Positions 56,675 through 64,000 of a DNA stretch of 64,000 nucleotides are shown here, in pieces. Made by a program: the position numbers and the translations under genes. How positions within the stretch are numbered: position 1 is the stretch's first letter; each line of letters starts with the position of its first letter. The notes under the pieces are model-generated. The model had not been told where the DNA came from and searched no databases. It was given only the letters and a program-made list of their open reading frames with translations. Source of the DNA: Kribbella caucasensis (GTDB lineage Bacteria; Actinomycetota; Actinomycetes; Propionibacteriales; Kribbellaceae); the NCBI RefSeq assembly GCF_004361855.1, contig NZ_SNWQ01000011.1:124001-188000 (forward strand), in the 5' to 3' direction.

Positions 56675-57250
56675 GTGGAGACAGAAATGGTGGTGCTGCT
56701 CGACGAGGCCGGCCGGGCGGTCGGTACCCACGCGAAGGCCACGGTCCACCACCGATCGACCCCGCTCCACCTCGCCTTCTCCAGCTATGTGTTCGACGAC
56801 CGCAACCGCCTCCTCCTGACCCAGCGCGCGCACAGCAAAACCACCTGGCCCGGCGTCTGGACGAACAGTTGCTGTGGGCATCCACTCCCCGGTGAGCCGG
56901 TCGAGGACGCCGTACGCCGCCGGCTGGCGGATGAGCTCGGCCTGTCCGCGGACCGGGTCGACCTGGTGCTCCCGGAGTTCCGGTACCGCGCCGAGATGCC
57001 GGAGGGGATCGTGGAGAACGAGCTCTGCCCGGTCTATCGGGTCACCTGCACCGGTACGCCGGATCCGGATCCGGACGAAGTCGCGACGTACGAGTGGGTG
57101 GCCTGGCCGGAGGTCGCCGTACGGACCGGTCTGTCGCCGTGGTGCGTGCTGCAGGTGACGGAGCTGGCGCGTCTCGGTGAGAATCCGTCCGCCTGGCCGA
57201 TCGCGGATCCCGCGCTGCTCCCGCCGGCCGCCCGGTCCATCAGCGGGTGA
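56675..57250 (+). CDS. idi: Isopentenyl-diphosphate delta-isomerase, type 1
   Basis: Interconverts IPP and DMAPP in isoprenoid synthesis. A 191-residue Nudix-fold enzyme with the catalytic Cys in NSCCGHP, the Nudix-like box GEPVEDAVRRRLADELGL and the second active-site Glu in ENELCPVYRV. GTG 56675 has a leaderless promoter. The 3' end overlaps the convergent reductase gene by 11 bp. No other isoprenoid gene is adjacent. Confidence 0.92.
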   Translation: METEMVVLLDEAGRAVGTHAKATVHHRSTPLHLAFSSYVFDDRNRLLLTQRAHSKTTWPGVWTNSCCGHPLPGEPVEDAVRRRLADELGLSADRVDLVLPEFRYRAEMPEGIVENELCPVYRVTCTGTPDPDPDEVATYEWVAWPEVAVRTGLSPWCVLQVTELARLGENPSAWPIADPALLPPAARSISG

Positions 57251-58235
57251 GTTGGGCGAACAGGTCCGCGCCGGTCCAAGCTTTGCGTGGACCTGCTTCG
57301 GCAGCGCGGATCAGCTCGATCAGCTTGGCGTTGACGGGGGCGGTGCGGCCGAGTGACTCGGCCAGGCGGACCACCTCGCCGTTCAGGTAGTCGACCTCGG
57401 TACGCCGGCCCGCCTGCAGGTCCTCCCACATGGAGGTCCGGGCCAGCGGGTCGATCGCCAGCATCTTGCTCGCGAGCCGGCGGAACAGGAAGTCCGGCAG
57501 CCGCAACATCGCCGGCAGCCGGCTCGGCGGCAGCGCCATCAGCTTGGCCGGCGTGATGCCCTTCGCGGTCAGCAGGTCGAGCGCCTCGGACTGGGCGGCG
57601 GCCAGGCATCGGCGGAAGTCGCGCTGGGACAACTGGTCGCGCAATGGCAGGTCGGACAGGGCGTTGACCGGGTTGTTCAGGTTGAGCAGCAGCTTCGCCC
57701 ACTGTACGGACAGGATGTCCGCATGCTGGGTCAGCGGCAGACCGGCGCGGCGGAATGCCTCCGTGAACGGCTGGAGGTCCGGGTGTCCCTGGATGTCGAG
57801 GCCGCCCTCGGTGCCTTGGTGGAAGCTGCCGTCGCCGCGGTTCAGGACGTTGAACGGGACCATCCCGGTCACCACGGTCTGCTGAGTCAACCGGTCGCGG
57901 AGCAGTTCACCGTTGCGGATGCCGTTCTGGAAGCTGACCACAAGCGCACCCGGCCGGAGTACGCCGGCCAGCTCGGCCGCGGCTGCTTCGGTCGCCGCCG
58001 ACTTCACCGTCACGAGCACCAGGTCGGCCTCGGCCGCGGCGTCCGGCGTGATCTCGAAGCGGACCTTCTCGGCGCGCAGGTCGGCGCCCAGATAGTCGGT
58101 CAGGTGGAGCCCGTGCGCCGCGACTTCGTCCCGTATCCGCTGCCGCCCCACGAAGACCACATCGGTGCCGGTGGCGACCAGTCTGCCGCCGACGTAGCAG
58201 CCGATGCCCCCGGCGCCGTACACAGCGATCGTCAC
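57240..58235 (-). CDS. 2-Dehydropantoate 2-reductase family protein
   Basis: A 331-residue NADP-dependent reductase of the ApbA/PanE family. The N-terminal Rossmann motif is AVYGAGGIGCYVGG, with VVSFQNGIRNGELL and the catalytic-type Lys in SVQWAKLLLNLNNPVNAL. PanE makes pantoate for coenzyme A; many actinobacterial paralogues have other substrates, so I give no symbol. It is transcribed alone, convergent with idi. Confidence 0.85.
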   Translation of the reverse strand: MTIAVYGAGGIGCYVGGRLVATGTDVVFVGRQRIRDEVAAHGLHLTDYLGADLRAEKVRFEITPDAAAEADLVLVTVKSAATEAAAAELAGVLRPGALVVSFQNGIRNGELLRDRLTQQTVVTGMVPFNVLNRGDGSFHQGTEGGLDIQGHPDLQPFTEAFRRAGLPLTQHADILSVQWAKLLLNLNNPVNALSDLPLRDQLSQRDFRRCLAAAQSEALDLLTAKGITPAKLMALPPSRLPAMLRLPDFLFRRLASKMLAIDPLARTSMWEDLQAGRRTEVDYLNGEVVRLAESLGRTAPVNAKLIELIRAAEAGPRKAWTGADLFAQLTR

Positions 58236-58276
58236 GTCGTCGCCCTCCTCCGCTCAAGTGGCCACTGAAGCCTATT

Positions 58277-59236
58277 TCAGTGCAGGCGGACGCGTGGATC
58301 CAGGACGGCGTACATGATGTCGACCAGGAGATTGGCGACCACGACGGCGGCCGAGGCGAACAGGACGATGCCGATGATGACGGGCAGATCCTGCTGGTTG
58401 ATCGCGGTCACCGCGGTCTGGCCGAGGCCGGGCAGGCTGAAGACCGTCTCGGTCACCACGACGCCGCCGACCAGTTGCCCGAGGTCGATCCCGAACTGCG
58501 TGACCACGGGCGTCAGCGCGCTCCGCAGCCCGTGCCGCACGATCACCCGGCTCTCCCGGAGTCCTTTCGATCGCGCGGTCCGGATGTAATCCTCGCCGAG
58601 TACGTCGAGCATCGCGCCGCGCGTCAACCGGGTGTACGTCGCCGCCAGCAGCAATGCGAGGGTCAGCCACGGCAACGTCAGGTGGTCGAACCAGCCACCG
58701 ATCCCTTGTGCCAAAGGCGAATAACCACCAGCCGGGAACCAGTTGAACCCCGCCAAGGTCAGCTTGAAATACACGAAGTAGAGGAACAGCAACCCGAGCA
58801 GGAACGACGGGAACGAGTAGAAGAACAACGAGAACAAGGTCAGCCCGCGATCGGCCAGCGACCGCGGATGCACAGCGGAGATCACCCCGTTGAAGACGCC
58901 GAGCAACAGCCACAGTATGGCGGCGCCCAGCGCGAGGGACACCGTGATCGGCAATGCCTGACCGATGATCGCCGTCACCGGCACCTGGTGGTAATAGTCG
59001 TACCCGAGATTGCCGTGCAACGCGTTCCAGACGAAGTGCAGATACTGCTTCCACACCGGCTGGTCCAGTCCCAACCGGTGTTTGATCAAGGCAATCGTCT
59101 CGGGTGTCGCCTGCCGCCCCGCCAACGACTGCGCGACGTTGCTCGGGGCAATGAAGAACAATGCGAAGACGGCCACCGTGATCAACCACAGCACCAGCAA
59201 CCCGTGCAACAGCCGGCGGATCAGAAACACGACCAT
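58277..59236 (-). CDS. Dipeptide/oligopeptide ABC transporter permease (DppB-like)
   Basis: A 319-residue permease with six helices. The N-terminus FLIRRLLHGLLVLWLITVAVF and the coupling loop EDYIRTARSKGLRESRVIVRHGLR are typical of DppB/OppB. ATG 59236 has GAGGAGG about 7 nt upstream and is favoured over 59278. It is the last gene of a five-gene importer operon on the reverse strand (binding protein, two ATPases, two permeases), with the permease order C then B. Confidence 0.9.
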   Translation of the reverse strand: MVVFLIRRLLHGLLVLWLITVAVFALFFIAPSNVAQSLAGRQATPETIALIKHRLGLDQPVWKQYLHFVWNALHGNLGYDYYHQVPVTAIIGQALPITVSLALGAAILWLLLGVFNGVISAVHPRSLADRGLTLFSLFFYSFPSFLLGLLFLYFVYFKLTLAGFNWFPAGGYSPLAQGIGGWFDHLTLPWLTLALLLAATYTRLTRGAMLDVLGEDYIRTARSKGLRESRVIVRHGLRSALTPVVTQFGIDLGQLVGGVVVTETVFSLPGLGQTAVTAINQQDLPVIIGIVLFASAAVVVANLLVDIMYAVLDPRVRLH

Positions 59237-59246
59237 GGCAACCTCC

Positions 59247-60161
59247 TCACGACCGATCCGCGCGCGGATCAAAGGCATCCCGTACGCCGTCGCCGAACAG
59301 GTTGAACGCGAGCGTCGTGATCAGCAACGCCAGACCGGGGAAGAGGATGAACCACCAGGCGGTCGTGTAGTAGGCCTGCGCCTCGTTGATCATGCCGCCC
59401 CAGTCGGCCGTCGGCGGCGGCAACCCGAGACCGAGGAAGGACAACGTCGCCTGGGTCACGATCACCACCGGGACCAGCAGGGTGGTGTACACGATCACCG
59501 GCGCCAGCACGTTCGGCAGGATGTCGACGAACATGATCCGCGTATCGCCGGCGCCCAGTGATCGCGCCGCCTCGACGAACTCCCGTTCCCGCAAGGACAA
59601 CACCTGCCCGCGGACGATCCGCGCGACCGACGCCCAGCTGAAGAACCCGATCACCAGCACCGTGATCGTCAGACTCGGCCCGGTCACCGACACCAGCGCG
59701 ATCGCGACCAGCAGGAACGGCACCGACAGCACCACATCGATCAACCGCGCCAGCACCGTGTCGACGATGCCGCCGAGGAAACCCGCCGCCAGCCCAAGAA
59801 CGATGCCGACGGCAACCGTGATCGCCGTCGCCGCTACTCCGACCAGCAGCGACACCCGCGCGCCGTACGCGATCCGGACCAGCACGTCCCGGCCCAGATC
59901 GTCCGTGCCGAGCCAGAACGTCCCGTCAGGTCCACGTGGCAAGCCGTCCGGGGTCAGCCCGGTGTCTCGATACTGCTCGTTCGGCGGGTGCCCGGTGAGA
60001 TGCGCGAAGACCGGCGCGAACACCGCCATCAGCACGATCAGCGCGATCACCGCGAGCGACACCATCGCCACCTTGTCCCGCCGCAGCCGCCGCATCGCGA
60101 GCGTGAACGGGCTCCGCCCCTGGATCTGAGGCGCCTCCACCACCTCCATGATCGCGGTCAT
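59247..60161 (-). CDS. Dipeptide/oligopeptide ABC transporter permease (DppC-like)
   Basis: A 304-residue permease of the DppC/OppC group: an N-terminal OppC-type segment (RRLRRDKVAMVSLAVIALIVLMAVF, quoted in part), the WLGTDDLGRDVLVRIAYGARVSL motif and the coupling loop REREFVEAARSLGAGDTRIMFVDILPN (in part). Its ATG overlaps the stop of the upstream ATPase gene by 4 bp, which supports one transcript. Confidence 0.9.
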   Translation of the reverse strand: MTAIMEVVEAPQIQGRSPFTLAMRRLRRDKVAMVSLAVIALIVLMAVFAPVFAHLTGHPPNEQYRDTGLTPDGLPRGPDGTFWLGTDDLGRDVLVRIAYGARVSLLVGVAATAITVAVGIVLGLAAGFLGGIVDTVLARLIDVVLSVPFLLVAIALVSVTGPSLTITVLVIGFFSWASVARIVRGQVLSLREREFVEAARSLGAGDTRIMFVDILPNVLAPVIVYTTLLVPVVIVTQATLSFLGLGLPPPTADWGGMINEAQAYYTTAWWFILFPGLALLITTLAFNLFGDGVRDAFDPRADRS

Positions 60162-61162
60162 GATGCCTTCAGTACTGCGGCCGACAGGTTCTCGCCGATC
60201 GTCAACGGGAAGAAGCAGGCGGTCCGGTGCTCAGGCCCATCGTCGAGGACCGGTTCCAATGGCGGCTCGGAGCTGCCGCACACAGCGCCTGCCTTCGGAC
60301 AGCGGGTGTGAAACCTGCAACCGGTGGGTGGGCCAACAGCCGATGGGATGTCACCGGCCAGGATGATCTGCTCCCGGCTGTCGGCCGTATCCGGGTCGGC
60401 CACCGGCAGCGCCGACAGCAGCGCCCGCGTGTACGGATGCCGCGTCTGCCCGAACAACTCCTCCGTCGGCGCGACCTCCACGATCTTCCCCAGGTACATG
60501 ACCGCGATCCGGTCGCTGACATGCCGTACGACGGACAGATCGTGCGAGATGAACACGTACGTCAGGTCGAACTCGTGCTGCAGATCGGCCAGCAGGTTGA
60601 TGATCTGCGCCTGGATCGACACGTCCAGCGCGGACACCGGTTCGTCGCAGATCACCAGCTTCGGCCGCAGCGCAAGGGCCCGGGCCACCCCGATCCGTTG
60701 CCGCTGGCCACCGGAGAACTCGGCCGGGAACCGGTTGTAGTGCTCGGGATTCAGCCCGACCAGTTCCATCAACTCCTGGACTTTCTTCTTCCGTTCCGGC
60801 CCGGCCGCGATCCCGTGGATGGCGAACGGATCCCCGATGATCGAGCCGACCCGGCGTCGCGGGTTGAGCGAGCCGTACGGGTCCTGGAAGATCACCTGGA
60901 CCGATCGGCGAAGCGCGCGCAGCTCCCGGCGGGAAGACGAGGTGATGTCGTGCCCGTCGAACCACACCGAGCCCGACGTCACGTCGTACAGGCGGGCGAT
61001 GCAGCGGGCCAGGGTCGACTTGCCGCAACCGGTCTCGCCGACCAGCCCGAGCGTCTCGCCCCGGCGTACCTCCAGCGAGACGCCGTCGACCGCGTGCACG
61101 ACCTCGCGGCGCTGGGTCGGGAACTCCTTGTGCACGTCCTCGATCCGAAGCAACGGCGTCAT
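60158..61162 (-). CDS. Oligopeptide ABC transporter ATPase (DppF/OppF-like)
   Basis: A 334-residue ATPase. Walker A is GETGCGKSTLAR, Q loop VIFQDPYGSLNPR, signature FSGGQRQRIGVARAL, Walker B LVICDEPVSALDV and the switch His in FISHDLSVV. The C-terminal oligopeptide-ATPase domain carries four cysteines around GCRFHTRCPKAGAVC, which in relatives bind an iron-sulfur cluster. ATG 61162 overlaps the DppD-like stop; the longer frame to 61294 is rejected. Confidence 0.91.
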   Translation of the reverse strand: MTPLLRIEDVHKEFPTQRREVVHAVDGVSLEVRRGETLGLVGETGCGKSTLARCIARLYDVTSGSVWFDGHDITSSSRRELRALRRSVQVIFQDPYGSLNPRRRVGSIIGDPFAIHGIAAGPERKKKVQELMELVGLNPEHYNRFPAEFSGGQRQRIGVARALALRPKLVICDEPVSALDVSIQAQIINLLADLQHEFDLTYVFISHDLSVVRHVSDRIAVMYLGKIVEVAPTEELFGQTRHPYTRALLSALPVADPDTADSREQIILAGDIPSAVGPPTGCRFHTRCPKAGAVCGSSEPPLEPVLDDGPEHRTACFFPLTIGENLSAAVLKAS

Positions 61163-62133
61163 GCGGCCACCGCCTCTCCGTCGCCCAGCCAGCAGGCGGA
61201 TTGGTGCCGCGTATCGCCATAGACCTCCACCAATGGCGGTGCCACGGCCCGGCAACGGTCGAAGACGTGTGGGCATCGGGCAGCGAACGGGCAACCGCGC
61301 GGAGGGTTGATCAGGCTCGGCGGGCTGCCCGGGATCGGGGTCAGCCGACGCCCGGTCTGCGACGGCAACGAGGCCAGCAGCCCTTGGGTATAAGGATGAT
61401 GGTTGCGGTAGAAGAGGTCACGCCGCGGTGCACGTTCCATCACCGAGCCGGCGTACATCACGATCACCTCGTCGGCCAGTTCCGCGACCACCCCGAGATC
61501 GTGTGTGATCAGGATGATCGCGGTACCGAACTCCTGCTGCAGCTTCCGCATCACGGACAGCACCTGCGCCTGCACGGTCACGTCCAGCGCCGTGGTCGGC
61601 TCGTCGGCGATCAGCAGGTCCGGATCGAGCGCCATCGCCATCGCGATCATCACCCGCTGCCGCATCCCGCCGGAGAACTGGTGCGGGTAGTCGTCGATCC
61701 GCTCGGCCGCGCGGGGAATCCCCACCAGCGTGAGCAGATCGGCCGCCCGCCGCCGCGCCGCCTGTCGCGACGTCTGCGGCTGATGCGCCCGGATCATCTC
61801 CACGATCTGCCAACCGATCCGGTACTGCGGATGCAGGCTGGACAGTGGATCCTGGAAGATCATCCCGATCCTTGCCCCCCGCAACCGTCGCAGGGTGGCC
61901 GGATCCGCGCCGAGCAGTTCTGTACCGTCGAACCTCGCCGAGCCGGACACCTCCGCACCCCGGGTGAGACCCGTGATCGTCTGCGTCGCAACGCTCTTGC
62001 CCGAGCCCGACTCACCGACCACGGCCAGCGTCCGGCCCCGATCGACCGAGAACGACAACCCGCGGACGGCGCGAACCACGCCGTCCGGGGTGCCGAACGA
62101 GACCCGGAGATCCCGCACGTCCAGCAAGTTCAT
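61159..62133 (-). CDS. Oligopeptide ABC transporter ATPase (DppD/OppD-like)
   Basis: A 324-residue ATPase, partner of the DppF-like subunit. Walker A is GESGSGKSVATQ, Q loop MIFQDPLSSLHPQ, signature FSGGMRQRVMIAMAM, Walker B LLIADEPTTALDV, and ITHDLGVVAEL. The C-terminal Cys motif GCPFAARCPHVFDRC is intact. The start is 3 nt after the binding-protein stop. Gene order (binding protein, D, F, C, B) differs from the common A-B-C-D-F order. Confidence 0.91.
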   Translation of the reverse strand: MNLLDVRDLRVSFGTPDGVVRAVRGLSFSVDRGRTLAVVGESGSGKSVATQTITGLTRGAEVSGSARFDGTELLGADPATLRRLRGARIGMIFQDPLSSLHPQYRIGWQIVEMIRAHQPQTSRQAARRRAADLLTLVGIPRAAERIDDYPHQFSGGMRQRVMIAMAMALDPDLLIADEPTTALDVTVQAQVLSVMRKLQQEFGTAIILITHDLGVVAELADEVIVMYAGSVMERAPRRDLFYRNHHPYTQGLLASLPSQTGRRLTPIPGSPPSLINPPRGCPFAARCPHVFDRCRAVAPPLVEVYGDTRHQSACWLGDGEAVAA

Positions 62134-62136
62134 CGG

Positions 62137-63933
62137 TCAGCCCTGCTTGCCCGAGGCCAGCCAGACGTTCGTCGGGTCGAAGTTCTGTATCGCCGGGATG
62201 TAGACGGCGTTGTTCACCTGGGCCGCGTGGTAGTTCGCGTTCTTCGGGCTGGTGATCGGGAAGAACGGCGCGTCGGCCATCACCTTGGCGTCCGCCTGGG
62301 CCCAGAGCGCTGCCGCCGCGTCAGTGGTCGGCGCGTCCGTCGCCTGCTTGATCAGCGCGGTCGCCGCCGGGTTGTTGTAGAGCCCGAAGTTGCTGCCGAT
62401 CGGCGGGAAGGACGGCTGGCCGAAGTACAGCGGGTTGAAGAACGACAGGGCCGCGTTGCCGTACCAGTCGGGGGCCCAGCCGGCCAGCGAGAGGTCCCAG
62501 ACCCCGCGCTGGGCGACAGTCGGCACCTGCAGGTACTTCACGTAGAAGTCCGCGTTCGGGGATGGTACGCCGACGACGGTGATGCCCACCTTGGCCAGAT
62601 CCTGCTGGATCGTCTGGAACGCCTTGCTGCCGCCCTCGGACGAGTTCCGGTAGAGCAACTTCAAGGTCAGGTGCGGGTGACCGGCGGCCGCGAGCAACTG
62701 CTTGGCCTTGTCCGGGTTGTACGGATACGGGTCGTTCTGCTTCGAACCGGTGATGGCGTCGGGCAGGACGTGGCTGAGCGGCGGGTTGACCGTCGGGCCG
62801 CCCAGTACCTGGATGATGTGGTCCCGGTTGATCGCGTAGCTGATCGCCTGCCGGACCCGGACGTCGGTGAGCGCCTTGGTGTTGTTCGGCGACACGGTGT
62901 TGTAGACGACGTACGGGTTCGAGGAAGAGGTGTCGCCGAGGTTGAGGTTCGGGTCCTTCTTCGCGATCAGGGCCGGCAGTTGGGACGGCGCCGGGCTCAT
63001 GTCGAACTCCAGGTCCGCGCTCGCCGTACCGGTCTGCAGTTGTTGCTGGATCGACTCCTGGCTGACCGTCTCGTTCACCACGATCTTGTCCACGTACGCC
63101 TTGCGGATCGGATCGGTCGCGGGATCCCACGCGGGGTTGCGGGAGTAGTTGATCGACTTGGTCGGTACCCAGGAGTCCACCTGGTACGGGCCGTCGGAGA
63201 TCTCGTGGTTGCCGAGTTCGGTGCTGGCCGGCAGGTACTTCAGCACCTCGACCGGCGCGGGGGAGAAGGCCGGCAACGTGAGCATGTCGACGAAGTACGT
63301 CGCGGGGTGCGTCAGGTGGAACACCACGGTGGTCTGGTCTTTCGCCTCCACCCCGGGCAGTGGCGTCTTCTCGATGTAGTCCGCGATCGCCTGCGGGGTC
63401 TTGGCCACCTTGGCGAAACCGTTCTGGAACGCCTGGTATCCGACGATCAGACTCGCGAAGTCGGGGATGCCGCCGAACGGCTGGACCGGGTTCGCGGTCC
63501 GCTTCACGCCGCGGACCAGGTCGGCCGCGGTGACCTGGCGGGCCGGGCTGGTGTTCCACTTCGCGCCGGTGCGGATCTTGATCTTGTACGTCTTGCCGTC
63601 GGCGGAGATCCCGCCGTTCGCGGCGGTCGGGAGCTCGGTGGCCAGATCAGCAACCGGGTTGGTGGTCTGGCCCTGCTCGGCCGGATAGGTGAACAGCTGC
63701 CGGCTCCACATCCGCAGGTTCAGGTACCCGCTCGAGTAGTAGCTGATGTTCGGATCCATGTAGTCGACGTCACCGGACCCGAGCAGGTTCAGGGTTCCGC
63801 CGGTCACCGCGGTGCCCGTCGTACCGGATCCGCCAGACGCCGTACCGGAGCCACTGTTGTTGTTACAGGCAGCCACCAGCGTGAGACTCGCGACGGCTGC
63901 CGTCACGATCGCGAAACGCCTTCGTTTGACCAT
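62137..63933 (-). CDS. Oligopeptide-binding lipoprotein (SBP family 5)
   Basis: A 598-residue solute-binding lipoprotein with lipobox LVAAC (Cys23) and a Gly/Ser linker. The family 5 fold is clear: ISADGKTYKIKIRTGAKW, a long lobe, ALTDVRVRQAISYAINRDHI and PYNPDKAKQLLAAAGH. It captures peptides or similar solutes for the importer encoded downstream. ATG 63933 has GAGGAGG 5-6 nt upstream. TACGGT at 63966-63971 on the reverse strand is a possible -10. Confidence 0.92.
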   Translation of the reverse strand: MVKRRRFAIVTAAVASLTLVAACNNNSGSGTASGGSGTTGTAVTGGTLNLLGSGDVDYMDPNISYYSSGYLNLRMWSRQLFTYPAEQGQTTNPVADLATELPTAANGGISADGKTYKIKIRTGAKWNTSPARQVTAADLVRGVKRTANPVQPFGGIPDFASLIVGYQAFQNGFAKVAKTPQAIADYIEKTPLPGVEAKDQTTVVFHLTHPATYFVDMLTLPAFSPAPVEVLKYLPASTELGNHEISDGPYQVDSWVPTKSINYSRNPAWDPATDPIRKAYVDKIVVNETVSQESIQQQLQTGTASADLEFDMSPAPSQLPALIAKKDPNLNLGDTSSSNPYVVYNTVSPNNTKALTDVRVRQAISYAINRDHIIQVLGGPTVNPPLSHVLPDAITGSKQNDPYPYNPDKAKQLLAAAGHPHLTLKLLYRNSSEGGSKAFQTIQQDLAKVGITVVGVPSPNADFYVKYLQVPTVAQRGVWDLSLAGWAPDWYGNAALSFFNPLYFGQPSFPPIGSNFGLYNNPAATALIKQATDAPTTDAAAALWAQADAKVMADAPFFPITSPKNANYHAAQVNNAVYIPAIQNFDPTNVWLASGKQG

Positions 63934-64000
63934 GGGATCCTCCTCGGAACACTCGATGATTCGGACCGTAGGCCGGCCTGGAGCACGAACCGGCCGGGTC

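Noticed and set aside
58280..61222. Long plus-strand frames (about 330-340 codons) opposite the importer genes
   Set aside because: Antisense shadows of permease and ATPase genes; Gln/His/Arg-rich products with no recognisable domain.

Overview
The window is 64 kb of high-GC actinobacterial chromosome. Coding is dense, GTG starts and 4-bp start/stop overlaps are common, and many genes have a TAnnnT box 6-7 nt before the start codon (leaderless transcripts). Gene content and order suggest Kribbella or a close member of the Nocardioidales. That is an inference from overall content; no taxonomic marker was searched. I see no insertion sequence, prophage, CRISPR array or rRNA. Codon and base use look uniform, so this reads as native chromosome.

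Region 1 (1-9646) matches the Mycobacterium tuberculosis Rv1331-Rv1341 neighbourhood: clpS, DUF2017, a JAMM protease (Mec), the sulfur carrier CysO, CysM, MurI, an Rv1339-like metallo-beta-lactamase, RNase PH and RdgB. An aldo/keto reductase, a small Cys-rich membrane protein, a Gfo/Idh/MocA oxidoreductase and a GDSL hydrolase are interspersed. Region 2 (9658-18961) holds an MFS exporter with its TetR regulator and a tandem operator, a BatA-like VWA protein directly abutting tRNA-Leu(UAG), a binding-protein/VWA fusion, a peroxiredoxin, and the ATP-grasp / alpha-E / transglutaminase trio.

Region 3 (18984-32549) is mixed metabolism and envelope: a glucose-dehydrogenase-like MDR enzyme, DUF3618, a GroES-like protein, TetR plus alpha/beta hydrolase, DapC, a secreted M15 peptidase with a lipoprotein, a D-threonine-aldolase-like enzyme with a sugar-lactone oxidase, a PIG-L deacetylase, small unknown proteins, a DUF6319-like gene under a LexA-type box, and 6-phosphogluconate dehydrogenase. 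Region 4 (32806-39026) has two overlapping secreted glycoside hydrolases (GH172-like and a GH43/GH32-like propeller) behind a perfect palindrome, then an isochorismatase-like enzyme and small proteins.

Region 5 (39146-53009) is the most unusual: an expanded phosphate (pst) locus. It carries pstC, pstA, a membrane-anchored PstS with a long Gly-Thr linker, a sortase-fold protein that has lost its catalytic His and Cys, a secreted PPC protein with a broken zinc-protease motif, a 47-residue membrane peptide missed by length-limited gene finding, a second short PstS-like protein, a 911-residue anchored exoprotein, pstB, and an anchored lytic transglycosylase. PHO-box-like 11-bp repeats precede two of its transcription units. 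Region 6 (53075-64000) holds a DUF849 enzyme, a phosphotransferase, a tyrosyl-tRNA synthetase behind a likely leader-peptide attenuator, isopentenyl-diphosphate isomerase, a ketopantoate-reductase-like enzyme and a dipeptide-type ABC importer. No stretch longer than 300 bases lacks a gene.
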